NCBI GenBank assembly: GCA_015075185.1
Contig: JABTUW010000007.1
Location: 62,001-126,000 of the forward strand
DNA length: 64,000 bases
Origin: Anaerolineales bacterium
GTDB taxonomy: Bacteria; Chloroflexota; Anaerolineae; 4572-78; J111
Direction: 5' to 3'
Position 1 is the first letter of the stretch, and every line of letters begins with the position of its first letter. Below are positions 10,124-21,788 of this stretch, piece after piece. Position numbers and translations under genes: made by a program. The notes under the pieces are model-generated. The model had not been told where the DNA came from. It made no database searches and worked only from the letters and a program-made list of their open reading frames with translations.

Positions 10124-12779
10124 ATGATTCAGGGTCAGCAACCCGAACTTTTCAAATTTAAAACTAACGAGTCTCAGGGTGCTGTCGAATGCCTGGGCCT
10201 GACCTTTGGCAACGATACCGCCCGCCGGGCCTATTTTACCGAGAAGTTGCGCGAGAAGCTACAAGATCCATTGTTTCGCCATGTTGAGGGCTTTCCTCTC
10301 GGCAGCGACGAGGACATCCTGGCCCTGTCCGACCCACCCTACTACACTGCCTGCCCCAATCCTTTCTTCGCAGAATTCATCAAAAATCATGCCCAGACTT
10401 ATGTTTCGGAGAACGATGATTACCATTCTACCCCCATGACTTTTGATCTGTCATTCGGAAAAACAGATCCTCTGTATGGGGCTAATAGTTATGCCACTAA
10501 AGTGCCTCACCAGGCTATTATGCAGGCAATCTTGCATTACACCCGTCCTGGTGACGTGGTGTTAGATGGCTTCGCCGGCTCTGGCATGGTCGGTGTAGCC
10601 GCGCAGGCATGTGCCCATCCCTCAGCAGCATTTAAACAAACCATAGAAGAGGAATGGAACGCTGCCGGTATGCCTGCGCCGCAATGGGGAGCACGTCGGG
10701 CTATTTTAAATGACTTAAGCCCTATCGCTGGTTTTTTATCAGCCAATTATAACCTTCCATTTGAGGTCGAGGCGTTTGCGGCAGAAGCGCAGCGAATTCT
10801 CGAAGAAACCAAGCTGGAACTCGGCTGGATGTATGAGACACTCCACACCGATGGCCAAACCAAAGGGCAGATGACCTATACCGTATGGAGCGAACTATTC
10901 TCCTGCCCTGACTGTGGTGGGGAGATTGATCTCTTCAACCAAGCCCTCGATCCAAAATCTAAGCGTATCAGAGATGAATTTGTCTGCCCACACTGCCGTG
11001 CAGAGCTGAACCGCCGCAGACTCAACCGGTCTTACGAAACCTGCTTTGACCCTGTCTTAGCAAAACCGATACAGCGCCTCAAGCGACGACCTGTGCTCAT
11101 CAATTACGTCATTGATAGATCAAGATTAGAGAAACTTATTGACGAAGACGATCTGGCAACGCTGCATCGTATCGAAACCCTCTCTCCTGGCCCACGCTCC
11201 CGGCATACGAAATGCCGATGATGTCCTGACCGGTCAGCAAACACGCCTTGACAACCTGAAAATTACCCACATACATCATTTTTATCTATCAATAACCGCT
11301 TATACTTTGGGTGTTTTGTGTCCGAAAATCCGCGCCGTCGAAAACGTTCGCCTCCGTCACATGTTGATGTTTTGGTTTGATAGCCGCTTGTCACGCCTAT
11401 CGGTGCAAAACCGCTATCACCCTGATGGGCATTCTTCTGTATTGCCATATCTCTACTACGTTCCTCCGTTGATTAGCGAAATGAACCCCTTCAAGGTTTT
11501 CGAGGTGGCAATACGGAACTTATCCAGGGCGTTTTCCGATTACAGGCCCTCCTTAGGAAAGGTCATCATCGGCACTGGTGACACGGGTCAACTGAACTCA
11601 ATTCCCGATAACTGCATTGATTACATCTTCACTGATCCCCCCGTTTTTGACTACATTTACTTTTCAGACCTAAATTTCCTACGAGAGTCTTGGTATAAAG
11701 TCTGGACAAATACCGAAGCCGAAGCAGTGGTAAATCAGGCCAAGGCCAAAGAACTGCTCGATTACCAGCGGCTGATGAGGCGCTGCTTTGAAGAATATTA
11801 TCGCATACTCAAACCCAACCGCTGGATCACGATAATTTTCCCCAGCGCCAGGGCCCGCATTTGGAAGCTAATTCAAGAGGCCGTTATTGCGGCCGGATTT
11901 ATCGTTGCGGGCGCTTATGCTGTGGATAGACAAAAATCTTATAAGGCAATCAGCACATCAGTGAGACAAGACTTGGTCGTGTCTGCTTACAAACCTGGTT
12001 ATGACTTGGAGGAACACTGTAAACGGCTTGGTGGCACGCCAGAGATAGTCTGGAATTTTGTTACGAACCATTTGAAGCAACTGCCCGTTTGTATTCGCGC
12101 AGATAACAACCTGATCGAAATCATCGATGAACGACTCAATTATAATCTACTCGAGTGTACCAAAGCTTTCCTTGCTCAACGAGACGTTGCTATGCCGCTC
12201 TCAGCGCCGGAATTTTATACCGGGTTAGATCTCCAATTTCCAGCGCGCAATGATATGTACTTTCTGAGTGAACAGGTCATTGAATATGACAAAAGAAGAA
12301 TAAAAGCTGAGGGCGTACAACAGACAAAACCTCAATTTGTTGACGAAGCCAAAGCCATTCACTGGCTTCAAGCGCAGCTTTTCCGAGAGCCACGGACGAC
12401 GCAGGAAATTCGCTCAAATTTTGAAGGCATTATACTTTGGGCTGAAGAAGATCAACGGTTAGATTTGGACAACCTGCTGGTACAAAACTTTCATTATTAT
12501 CAAGGTCGGTGGCAACTTCCAGAACCTGGTGAACTTCAAAAATTGGCAAGCGAACGGAGGGCAATTTTGCTCAAGAAATTCCAAGAGATTCGAAACTCCA
12601 AAACAAAAATTAAGCCATCGCAAGTTGAGGCTGCACGAACCGGTTTTGTCCAAGCTCTAAAAGACAATGAATTTGAGACAATTATCGAGATGATCTGGGA
12701 AATTCCTGACCAGATTCTGATAGAATATCCGGATTTGTTGTGGCTCTATGATCGGGCAGCCATCCGCTTGGGGAGTTGA
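10124..12779 (+). CDS. pglX: Second PglXI paralogue with altered motif IV (copy 2), one frameshift
   Basis: The protein runs in one frame to about 11190 and in another to TGA 12777-12779, about 885 residues in all. It follows copy 1 closely throughout: the first 90 residues are nearly the same, motif I VLDGFAGSGMVGVA is kept, and the zinc ribbon is present as CPDCGGE/CPHCRAE. Motif IV reads FTDPPVFDYIYFSDL where copy 1 has FTDPPFGENIYYADL, so the aromatic residue after DPP is Val (codon 11643-11645). This may mean loss of catalysis or a change of target. The frameshift near 11190 is outside that motif. Downstream identity is lower than at the N terminus, so the duplication is not recent. Confidence 0.85.
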
Positions 12780-12835
12780 AACGTTTCTTTGATTCTCTGT
12801 AATACTGGCAAGTAATACCCATAAAGAGAGACTAT

Positions 12836-14740
12836 ATGCTAACCAATGTCTTACAAACCTACCCTCATCCCATCGCCTATGCCTACGGTCGAGTGGTCCG
12901 GGCTGGTTCGGACATCGAACGACTGGATCAGATTTTGCGCTGCGCCGAGGTCACTACTCGGTACCTGGCTACCTTGGCTATCGCCTCATTCGCTGCCCGT
13001 GAGGACGCCACGGTTCCCCGCCCGCAGCCTTGACGAACTTTACGGGCAACCTTTCGTTTGGGCATTTTCTGGCGGTCACACAAGAAGTAGCAAATTTGGC
13101 TATCCGGCATCCTCCAGCCTCAAATATCGCTCAGCCTCAAACAGAGAAAACAATCCGGCGGCGCAAAACCTGGTGACCCTCTTGAATATTCGGAACGAGT
13201 TAGGGCACGACCTGAGCGGGCTTAGTAAAGCCAGAGCCAGCCAGATATTTCAACAGCGCCGCCCGCAGGAACTGCTGGAAGAAATATTAACGGGCATCGA
13301 ACCGCTGGCCAGCCTGCCGTTATTTTTGGTTGAGCAATACGATGTAAAAACAAGGTGCTGTATGCCGTCCGGCTGCGGCTGATGGGTGAACAAAGTGAGC
13401 CGATCCCGGATCAGGTGGCCTTGTCAGAAGGATTTGCAGAAAAAGAACAGCTTTATGTCGGGCGCGAGACGGCGTGCTACGGCTGCATCCGATGCTCCTA
13501 TGGGGCCTGGAACTCAAACGGGCAACCAATAGCATCTATTTCTTGCATCGTACAAACGATCATTTGGAATATACCTCACTCATCCAGGCCGAGCAGCCCA
13601 ACCAGCCACCGGCAGCCAGCGTCCTGCGGGGTTACTCCAGGGTGAATCCAGACCTCTGGAGCCGGTGACTTTGCATGATGGGCGCAGTTTTCTGGATGAA
13701 TGGGCCGAACAGCGCAATGCCATTCTATCCGGTAGCCGAGGTATTACCCAAATGATTCCTGGGAAACCTTAGATCAAAAACGATCAAATGGTACGCCAAT
13801 ATCCTCCGCAGCCGGACCAAAGCCGAGGAAACGCAGCCGGTCAAACTGATCCGGGAGCGGCTACTCGATGGCCGGGAGAGGTCAGTCCAGATGAGTTGCG
13901 CCAGTTGAGACTCCTGTTTGGGGCCGGGCCGGGTGTGGTTCGCCGGGAAATTGGGCGCGATGTCCTTGATTTGCGCGTGCGCCAATCCCCAGAGGAGGAA
14001 CGCTGGGCAGAACGGCTCGAGCTGGCCGAAAATCTGCTAGAAACACTGCGCCACGCGGTTGATTTTATCGGGCGGCACAATCCGCTCATCAAAGAATTAA
14101 CGGTGGATAGCTTTCAAAACCGGGCCGGTCAGTAGATTACGTGGCTGTCCGTGAGGCGCTGATCAATTTGATGATTCATCAGGATTACAGCGACCCGCGT
14201 ACCGTGGCCCAGATTGAACTGGAACCGGACCGGACGACGATGGTCAATGCTGGAGCCTCGCTGGTGTCTCAGGAAGAATTAAATGATGGTGGCACCAGTA
14301 CCGCTCGTAATCCGTTGGTCGCCCGGGCGCTCAAATTGATTGGCTTTGCCGAATTAGCGGGCTCTGGCTTACGCGAGGCCCATCGCTTGTGGCGCAACGC
14401 CCGCCGGCAACCTATTGTGGTCGCTTCCGATGACACCAACAATCGCTTCCGCATCGTCCTCGACTCCCGGCCGCTCAAAGTGGTGGCCGATACTTTTTGG
14501 CAGCAACACCTCGGGGTCAAATTGTCGCCTGAGCAGGCCAGGGTTCTGAGTTTATTGTCAGCTTCCCTGGAAGGGATGTCTTTTGCCGAATTGTGCGCCG
14601 GCACAGGATATCGCAGCAAAGAGGTGCAACAACTTTGTGATTACCTGGTCATGCAACAATTGATTGACCAGGCTGAAGACAACTATCGCTTAAAACCCCA
14701 CCTCATTGAGCTGGCCAAACAGCGAAAACCAAAAGCGTAG
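12836..14740 (+). CDS. ATP-binding putative regulator (RecG/AlbA-like, HATPase_c_4) inside the BREX operon, heavily frameshifted
   Basis: Several frames together give about 630 residues. The N-terminal part (12836 to about 13670) is alpha-helical and contains IRNELGHDLSGL, which resembles a HEPN or Swt1-type helical region but is not diagnostic. The C-terminal part (about 13990-14740) carries AVREALINLMIHQDYSD, PLVARALKLIGFAELAGSG and a terminal winged helix with EQARVLSLLSASLEGMSF. This is the layout of divergent AAA-4/HATPase_c_4 transcription regulators. It is not among the core type 3 BREX genes, so it may regulate the operon or add a sensing function. It could also be two genes; I chose one because similarity runs through 13680-13760. 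Confidence 0.5.
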
Positions 14741-14747
14741 AAAGATC

Positions 14748-17549
14748 ATGAAAGTAGGCGACTGGCTCTACAATCCGGAATATAACCAAATCGGCCAGGT
14801 AGTTGAAATCCAAACCTTGTGGGCGAAACTTTGGTCAAGCTCTGGCTGCCGGGTCCAGAAAGATGGTCCGGCAAAAGCTGACCGCCTGCAAACGCCGGCT
14901 ATTCCTACCAGCGGCGCGGCCCCTCACCTCGCTTATGTTGCCGCTGCCGCTCGCATTGCCGAGGCGCTGGCCCAACCGGATGTCCTGCTGGCGCCACTGA
15001 GCGCCTCGGTTATCCCTCTGCCCCATCAAATCCATTACAGCGGGCCATCTCCGGCGACCGGTGCGCTATCTCCTGGCCGACGAGGTGGGCCTGGGAAAAA
15101 CGATTGAGGCCGGGCTGATCCTGCGCGAACTCAAGCTGCGGGCCTGGTCCGGCGTTGCCTGATCATTGTCCCCAAAGGACTGGTCAGCCAATGGGCCGCT
15201 GAGTTGAAACACCACTTTGGCGAAGATTTTCAAATCATCATCCCCGGCGAATTCGCCGCCTACCGCCGCTTCACCCAGGCCGAAAACCTGTGGCAAATTT
15301 ATGACCAAGTGATCTGCCCGTTGGACTCGGTCAAACCCCTGGATAAGCGCCGGGGCTGGTCTACTGAGCAGGTGGCCGAGCACAACCGCGACCGCTTTGA
15401 AGGTCTGCTGGCGGCGCCGGTGGGACCTGGTTGTTTTTGACGAAGCCCATCGCCTGGGCGGCAGCACCGACCAGATTGCTCGCTACCGGCTGGGTCAAGA
15501 ACTGGCCCAGGTAACGCCTTTACTTGCTGCTCTTATCGGCCACGCCTCACCAGGGTAAAACCGATGCTTTCTATCGCCTGGTTTCCCTGCTGGATACTCA
15601 GGCTTTTCCCGATCTGGGCAGCGTGACCCGCGACCGGGTGCAGCCCTATGTCATTCGCACTGAAAAGCGGCAGGCCATTGACGCCCAGGGCCAACCGCTA
15701 TTCAAACCCGCCAGACCCGGCTGCTGCCCATTGCCTGGACGGAGCGTCACCGCCAGCAGCGGCTGCTGTATGAAGCCGTCACCGAATACGTGCGTGAAGG
15801 TTACAAACCAGGCCCTGCGGGAAAGAAAAATTACGTGGGGTTCCTGATGGTCCTCATCAGCGCCTGGTGACCTCCTCAACCCAGGCCATCCGCACCACTT
15901 TGGCCGCCGGCTGGACGTACTGCGTGCCCCGGTTGAGCAATTGAGCTTCCTGACCCTGCTGGAGGAAGAGGAATGGGCCGACCTGGATGGGCAGGAACAG
16001 CTTGATTTTTTCCTCAGAACTCGCCTCTCCGCCTAAAAACGAGCGAGCCGAGGTCGAACTGCTGCTCGAAGTCGCCCGGCGCGCCGAGGCCAGCGGCCCG
16101 GATGCCAAAGCCGAGGCTCTGTTGGAGTGGTTATACCGGCTGCAGCAGGAAGAAACCGACCCCGATCTCAAACTGCTTATCTTCACCGAATTCGTACCCA
16201 CCCAGGAGATGCTGTACGACTTTCTAACCCAACGCGGGATCAAGGCGGTCTGTTTGAACGGCTCGATGAGTCTTGACGAGCGCCAGCACGCTCAAGTTGC
16301 CTTTGCCTTCGATAGCCGGGTGCTCATTTCCACGGACGCCGGTGGCGAAGGACTGAACCTCCAGTTCTGCCACGTGGTTATCAATTATGACCTGCCCTGG
16401 AACCCCATGCGCCTCGAGCAGCGAATCGGCCGCCTGGACCGGATCGGCCAGACTCATGTCGTTCGGGCGCTCAATTTTGTGTTGGAAGACACGGTCGAGC
16501 ATCGGGTTCAAGAAGTTCTGGTCGAAAAGTTAAAACTCATCCTGGCTGAGTTTGGGGTGGACAAAACCAGCGACGTGCTCGACTCGGTCCAGGCCGAGCG
16601 GTTGTTCGATGAATTATACATTGCGGCCATCCGCCACCCCGACCATCTCGACGACAAAATTGAGGCCATCGTGCGCGAGATTCAGGAACAGGCCCACACG
16701 GCCCGAGACAATGCGGTCGTCACGGGTCTCAGTGAGGCCTTTGAACCTGAACTGGCCCAGCGGGTGATGAACCATCCCCTGCCGCACTGGCTTGAGCGGA
16801 TGACTCTGAGCTATCTAACCGCGCAGGGCGGCCAGGCAGAACGGCGAGGGACCACCTGGCACCTGCGCTGGCCTGATGGCGAGTTGATTGAACAGGCTGT
16901 ATTTACGGCCAGGGAAGCGGTTGCGACCCCAACTGCCCGGCATTTGACCTTAAGCGAGGACCGTCTGCGGGAATTGGTGACACGTCTGCCGCCTTTCATC
17001 ACTGGGCAACCGATTCCTTGCTTGAGCCTACCCGGTTTACCGGATGGGTTACGCGGCTTCTGGTCTCTCTGGCGTGTCACACTGCACGCGCTTGATTGGA
17101 GCCAGCAGCGGCTCATGCCCATGTTTCTGCGCGAAGAGGATCAGCGCCTCTTTCTCCCGACCGCCCGCTTCATCTGGGATCAACTCCTTCAGACCGAGAT
17201 CGAGATACATAGCTATAGGGGGAGCGAAGGTATCTTCGAGCCAATCCGGGAAGTGGCTGAGACACAGGGGCAGACCATTTACGAAGAATTGGTTCGGGCT
17301 CACCATGATCGGCTCAGGCGAGAGCAGGAGAAAGGGGCCTACGCCTTTGTCGCCCGCCGGCAGGCGCTAGAGCGGATTGGTCTGCCGGCCGTACGAGCCT
17401 ATCGTTTAGCCCGGTTAGTCGAAGAAGAGACAACCTGGCGCGAGCAACTTGAGCAGCGCAGCCAGGTTGGCCCTGAATTGGTAGCACTCATGGTTATTCA
17501 CGTGGAGGGAGCTACTCTTGGAACAGGTGAAATCATTTCTAGAGTTTGA
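14748..17549 (+). CDS. brxHII: BrxHII, SNF2-like helicase of type 3 BREX, frameshifted
   Basis: A superfamily 2 helicase of about 930 residues. It starts at ATG 14748 (MKVGDWLYNPEYNQIGQV), just 7 bases after the previous stop. Motif I is DEVGLGKTIEAGL, motif II VVFDEAHRLGG, motif III LLLSATPHQGKT, motif V STDAGGEGLNLQFC and motif VI QRIGRLDRIGQT. The C-terminal half (15987-17549) is in one clean frame. The N-terminal half has breaks near 14830, 15060, 15420, 15700 and 15850. BrxHII is specific to type 3 BREX. The gene is followed 9 bases later by pglZ. Confidence 0.85.
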
Positions 17550-17558
17550 GGATAAACT

Positions 17559-19583
17559 ATGAACTGGCGCGATCAAATCCTGAAAGAATTTCCTCCCCAA
17601 CTTGCTCGCCTGACCCTGGTCGCTGACCCCGATAGCTTGATGGCCGAAGAGATCATCTTGCAGGAGCTCCGGGCCAGGGAGTATGAGGTCCTGCTCTTCG
17701 AGAACAGCCTCTCCTTTCGCTTCGCTTATGAAGACAGATATCGCACGCACTGGGATCGCGGCGAGTCTCTGAATTTGGTGGTCATACTGCCGCCAAGTGA
17801 GCACGATCTGCGCTTGCTCCCTTACGACGTATGGAGCACTGGGCGAAAAGTTAGCTTTAGTCTAAATCACCTCTTTCCCAACCTACATCAGCCGGTAGTC
17901 GCCGCCCTGGAGCGGAGTGATTTTGATAAACTGTATCAGGCTCTGCGTCAGGAGAGTATTTCCGGCTCGTTAGGCGACTATGCGACCCGCGACTTTGTCT
18001 TACGTCACGTTTTCGAGATTGCCCCTGAGCTGATCAACCAGCCATCGGATCTGTTGCACGCCCTCTTGCGCCGGCATTATCGTCAGCAGCGCCTGCCAGC
18101 CTTGTTGGTCGAACGACTCATCTATCGCTTGCGCCAAAAAAGGAGCTTTGATGACTGGCCGCTGGAGCAACTCGTTACGGATCGGTCAGCTTTCCTGGAT
18201 TTTCTGGGCGAACGTTGGCCTGTTTTCCTGGAAGCCCAGGCCTCCGGCCAGATGATCAATGAGCAAGCGGCTGCTTATTTAACCTATCCCGGCCCGGCGC
18301 TGCTACCTTTTGGCCATGAGGATGTACGAGTTTATATGGACAGCCTTTTTCTTGAGGGTTTGCTTCAGCCCATAGCTCATTCCAAAGCGGCCTTGTTGGC
18401 CAAGGGGTGGGTTAAGGTCGGCCTACGTCTTGACCCGAAGTCAGATTTACTGGAGCGGCTGGCCGGCTTACTTAAAACCGTCACTGAGGCTGTGCCGCCG
18501 GCTGAGGCTACCTACCAGGATTGGTTAGCTTTTGCCTATCGTTGGGCGGAACTTCTGGTTCTAAGACAACAGGCTGACCCGATCCGCCAAGCTGCCAAAC
18601 TCATAGAGCCTTACCAGGCGTTACAACAGCAAGTTGATACGCTCTTCCTGGATTGGATCCAGCGGCGCTATGGTGGGCTGGCCAACCAACCCGCGCTAAC
18701 CCCGGTAATGCTGCATCATGTACCCCGGGTGATGGCTCGTTACCTGAGGAGGCGCAAGTCAGCCCGGCTAAGGTCGCTTTAGTGGTGGTTCGATGGTCTG
18801 GCTCTGATCAGTGGCTGGTTGTCCGCGAGGTCTTGACCCGGCAAACCCGAACTTGAAGTTTCAGGAGGGCGCCACCTTTGCCTTGCTGCCGACCATCACG
18901 CCGGTCTCACGGCAGGCGATCTTTGCCGGGACGCCACCGCTGTACTTCCCGCAGACGATTTATCAAACCGACAAAGAACCAGGCTTGTGGCAGCAGTTCT
19001 GGAATGGGAAAGGACTGCCTGAAGGGGCCGTGGCTTATGCCCGAGGTTTGAGCGAACCGGCGCACCTGACCTGGGTCCGAAGAATTAGCCTCTCATCCCA
19101 AGGTCCGGGTGCTGGGGCTGGTCGTGATAAGGTCGATAAAATTATGCATGATGGAATTAGGGACTGCCGGCATGCACAACCAGGTCCGGCAGTGGATCGA
19201 ACAAAAGTTCGTAGTTGAGCTGCTAAATTTGCTCCTTGACCGAAATTTTGGTATCTTTTTGACAGCGGATCATGGCAATATCGAAGCAGTGGGGTGTGGC
19301 AGCCCGACTGAAGGGGTGGTGGCCGATATCCGGGGCGAACGAGTCAGAGTCTATCCCGATCCCCCACCAGAGCCAAGGTCAAAGAAAGTTCCCCAACGCC
19401 ATTGCCTGGCCACCCCTGGTCTTCCTGAAGACTATCTACCGCTTTAGCGCCCCATCGCCTGCTTTTGTCCAGGAAGGAAAACGAATTGTCGGCCATGGTG
19501 GCATTTCGGTGGAAGAATTGATTGTGCCGTTTATCCAAGTCACCGGAGGGACTTGTGAGTCAAACAAAGCAGATTGGCTTTAG
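17559..19583 (+). CDS. pglZ: PglZ, alkaline-phosphatase-fold core protein of BREX, frameshifted
   Basis: The N-terminal 400 residues (17559 to about 18780) are intact. The C-terminal phosphatase-like domain is spread over two or three frames. Metal- and nucleophile-region motifs can be seen: VVVDGLALDQW near 18790 (needs a one-base correction), PTITPVSRQAIFAG near 18885, and TADHGN near 19262. PglZ is the defining BREX protein and interacts with PglX; related domains act as nucleases or phosphodiesterases. The frame ends at TAG 19581-19583, 29 bases into brxA, so the real stop may differ if an indel lies near the end. Total length is about 675 residues, as expected. Confidence 0.85.
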
Positions 19584-20310
19584 CCAACGGATCCAGTTGG
19601 CCTGGCTAGAACAAACAGCGGCATTATTATTGGCTGGGAAGAATAAAGAAGATATCCAGGCGGCGCTCCATGATCTCCTTCAGGATAAACTATCCAAAGA
19701 CAGTGAGGCTCGCTGGGGTAATCGAGGTAAGGCTGTCACTATTCTGCTGAATACCTGGTCCCAGTCCCCTCGGCGATTAAAGGTCTCCGTGATAATGGCC
19801 TCGAATTATGGCGCACCTTGCCCCTTCAGGATCATCTACCACTCCATTGGGGCATGAGCATGGCCGCTTATCCCTTTTTGGCGCTGTAGCCGAAACAACC
19901 GGACGCCTGTTACAACCACAAGGAACGGTGGCAGCTCCCCAGGTCCAACGTCGTCTGCGGAGCAGTTTGGGGAGCCGCGAAACGGTGGCCTGAGCTGGCC
20001 GGCGTATTCTCCGCAGCTTTATTGATTGGGGCGTCCTCCAAGACACCGCCGAGAAGGGGGTCTATCCGGCCGGTCCGTCAAAATTCTCAAGGATCCCGAG
20101 CTTGCGGCGTGGCTCATCGAGGCGACCTTAATTGCCAGCGACTCACAATCCAAGCCCCTCCAGGTGATTGTTCAGAGTCCGATCCTCTTTCCCTTCTCTA
20201 TCACGCTTCCCAGTTCGAGCCAATTGGAACAGAATGACCGGCTTGAATTGTTCCGCCAGGGACTAGACACGGACATGGTTTCCCTGCGCAACCACGTGAC
20301 ACTTATGTAA
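19555..20310 (+). CDS. brxA: BrxA (DUF1819), last gene of the type 3 BREX operon, frameshifted
   Basis: I chose the GTG at 19555 because GGAGGG (19545-19550) sits 4 bases before it and the protein then begins SQTKQIGFSQRIQLAWLEQ. The product is about 250 residues over three frames. Recognisable parts are LNTWSQSPRRLK, the MSMAAYPFF and VAETTGRLLQ segments, then SVKILKDPELAAWLIEA and a C-terminal strand FPFSITLP. BrxA is a small helical DNA-binding protein present in most BREX types. Breaks lie near 19780, 19990 and 20060. The gene is the last of the BREX operon and is followed by about 800 bases without a gene. Confidence 0.75.
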
Positions 20311-20344
20311 TTGCAGCATGCTGATCCCTGTAGAGTTCGTGATT

Positions 20345-20860
20345 AGCGCTGTCGGAGCAAGTTGATGCCTCGCAAGACCCCGGTAGAAGCCCCGCAAGAC
20401 CTATTCAAGCCCTCTGTAAAATCTCCGCAAACCCCTGGCGCCAATCTCCGCATCTTATTTTCGCCGTGGCAAGCAGCCAATTCCCGGGTCCGGTAGAACT
20501 CCGGCATCCTGGCCACAAAGCCCGATAGAACCTCTCCAAAAGCCTGGTAGAATCCCCGTAAAACCCTTACACCTTATGGCCGCCCAGCCACATTGCCACC
20601 TGGCCTAACCTGGTCGAGCGGCTCGGACCCGGAAGAACTTCTACAAAACCCCTGCACAAGCCTGGTAAAAGTCCTGGAAATCATCAGAAGAGGCCTAGGA
20701 GAACGTCCGCATAACACGAGTATCCTGTGAATGCAGCGCCAGCCAGGCATGTAGCGGAGGTGCGGTAAGTCCCTAATAAATTCCCTGAAACATCCCCAGA
20801 AAAGCCCAAGATAACCTCTGCAAAATCTACGCAGAAGACCCGCATCGTACGGGTGCGGGT
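20345..20860. repeat. Degenerate ~11-bp C-run/A-run periodic tract, non-coding
   Basis: This stretch consists of successive units of about 9-13 bases, each with a run of two to four C followed by A-rich bases. Examples are CCCCGGTAGAAG, CCCCGCAAGA, CCTGGTAGAAT, CCCCGTAAAA, CCCGGAAGAA, CCCTGAAACAT and CCTCTGCAAAAT. The units are never identical, so this is not a classical minisatellite or CRISPR. The spacing is close to one turn of the DNA helix, so the A-runs would be phased. The same texture reappears at 63961-64000. No gene, tRNA or clear hairpin is seen in 20311-21018. Confidence 0.7.
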
Positions 20861-21018
20861 CAAATTCGCAGGGTCTCCCCTCGGATTAGTGTTCCTTGGG
20901 CCGGCCTCAAGAGGTGATTTCCCGCCCCGTTCCAGGGCCGGATAGCAACTCGAAAGCCGTGCCGGTTCGATACATCGTGATGTTTAAGGAGTCGTTGAGA
21001 TCAATTTGCCTATCTACG

Positions 21019-21047
21019 TTGACAAATCTTGTTAAAGTCGTTACGAT
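21019..21047 (+). promoter_or_regulatory. Near-consensus sigma-70 promoter of the NurA-HerA-HATPase cassette
   Basis: TTGACA (21019-21024), a 17-base spacer, then TACGAT (21042-21047), which matches TATAAT at four of six positions. It lies 66 bases before the ATG at 21114, and AAAGGA near 21102 provides the ribosome binding site. It marks the start of the second same-strand block and separates it from BREX. Confidence 0.6.
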
Positions 21048-21113
21048 GGATTTAAGTTCACAATAGTCTTGTGAGGTTTTGCCATATTTCTACGGATTTG
21101 GAAAGGATTCGTG

Positions 21114-21701
21114 ATGGAGACCTACGACATGGCCTGTTTAGGGGCTGAGCTTGGTCTGCCGAAACAACTTTTTCTTACGGCCGAAAAGGGAGAGCAGGCT
21201 TACCGGCTTCTTAGAAACCGCCTGGAACAGGTAACCGATGGCCAGGGCTTGCTGTTGACTTTTCCTGAAAGCCAACTTGTTGATGCTTCCTTTGCCGATA
21301 AGGCCATCATTCGCCTGGGTGAGGAACTGTTAAGGCACCAGTCGAGGAATGTGGCCCTGATACTACATGGGTTGACCGAGGACTCCATTAAGAATATCGA
21401 AGCGGTTATCAGTTTCCGGCGGCTCAAACTAGCTTTTTTAACCGTGGGACTGGCAGGGACTTGGCAATGTATTGGCCAATTGGACCCAACCTTGAAAGAA
21501 CTTTTATATCTGTTGGCGGAACACCAGCAGTTGACCGCTCCGCAACTGGCCGAGCTATTAAAGCTGGAGGTCAATACGGCCAGTACCCGCCTAAAGCGAT
21601 TATATGATCGGCATCTTATCTGGCGCGACTGTGAAAGCCTGAATAAAGGGATCCAATATCATTATCACTTTTGGCAGTGGGTCGAAGAGCCAGCCACTTA
21701 A
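21114..21701 (+). CDS. STAS-like (DUF4325-type) plus winged-helix protein, putative regulator
   Basis: An intact protein of 195 residues from ATG 21114; a GTG codon directly precedes it. Residues of about 40-105 read like a DUF4325 STAS-like alpha/beta domain: GLLLTFPESQLVDASFADKA, a strand of hydrophobic residues, then LAFLTVG. The C-terminal part is a winged helix-turn-helix of MarR/ArsR type: LLYLLAEHQQLTAPQLAELL, then the recognition helix NTASTRLKRLYDRHLI. It is the first gene behind a strong promoter and precedes a DNA methyltransferase. I infer a regulatory role for the downstream cassette; no direct evidence of DNA target or ligand is visible. Confidence 0.55.
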   Translation: METYDMACLGAELGLPKQLFLTAEKGEQAYRLLRNRLEQVTDGQGLLLTFPESQLVDASFADKAIIRLGEELLRHQSRNVALILHGLTEDSIKNIEAVISFRRLKLAFLTVGLAGTWQCIGQLDPTLKELLYLLAEHQQLTAPQLAELLKLEVNTASTRLKRLYDRHLIWRDCESLNKGIQYHYHFWQWVEEPAT

Positions 21702-21788
21702 ATGGTTTGGGTAGAAACTATTAAACATCGGATTATTTGAAAAACAACCCCTGGGCTGGGGCAGACCTTGTGTCTCAGAAGTAGGAAA

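Noticed and set aside
20345..20860. Possible CRISPR array
   Set aside because: Units are about 11 bases and degenerate, with no conserved repeat of 23-40 bases and no spacers; no cas genes adjoin apart from the Cas4-like motif of the distant UvrD-linked nuclease.
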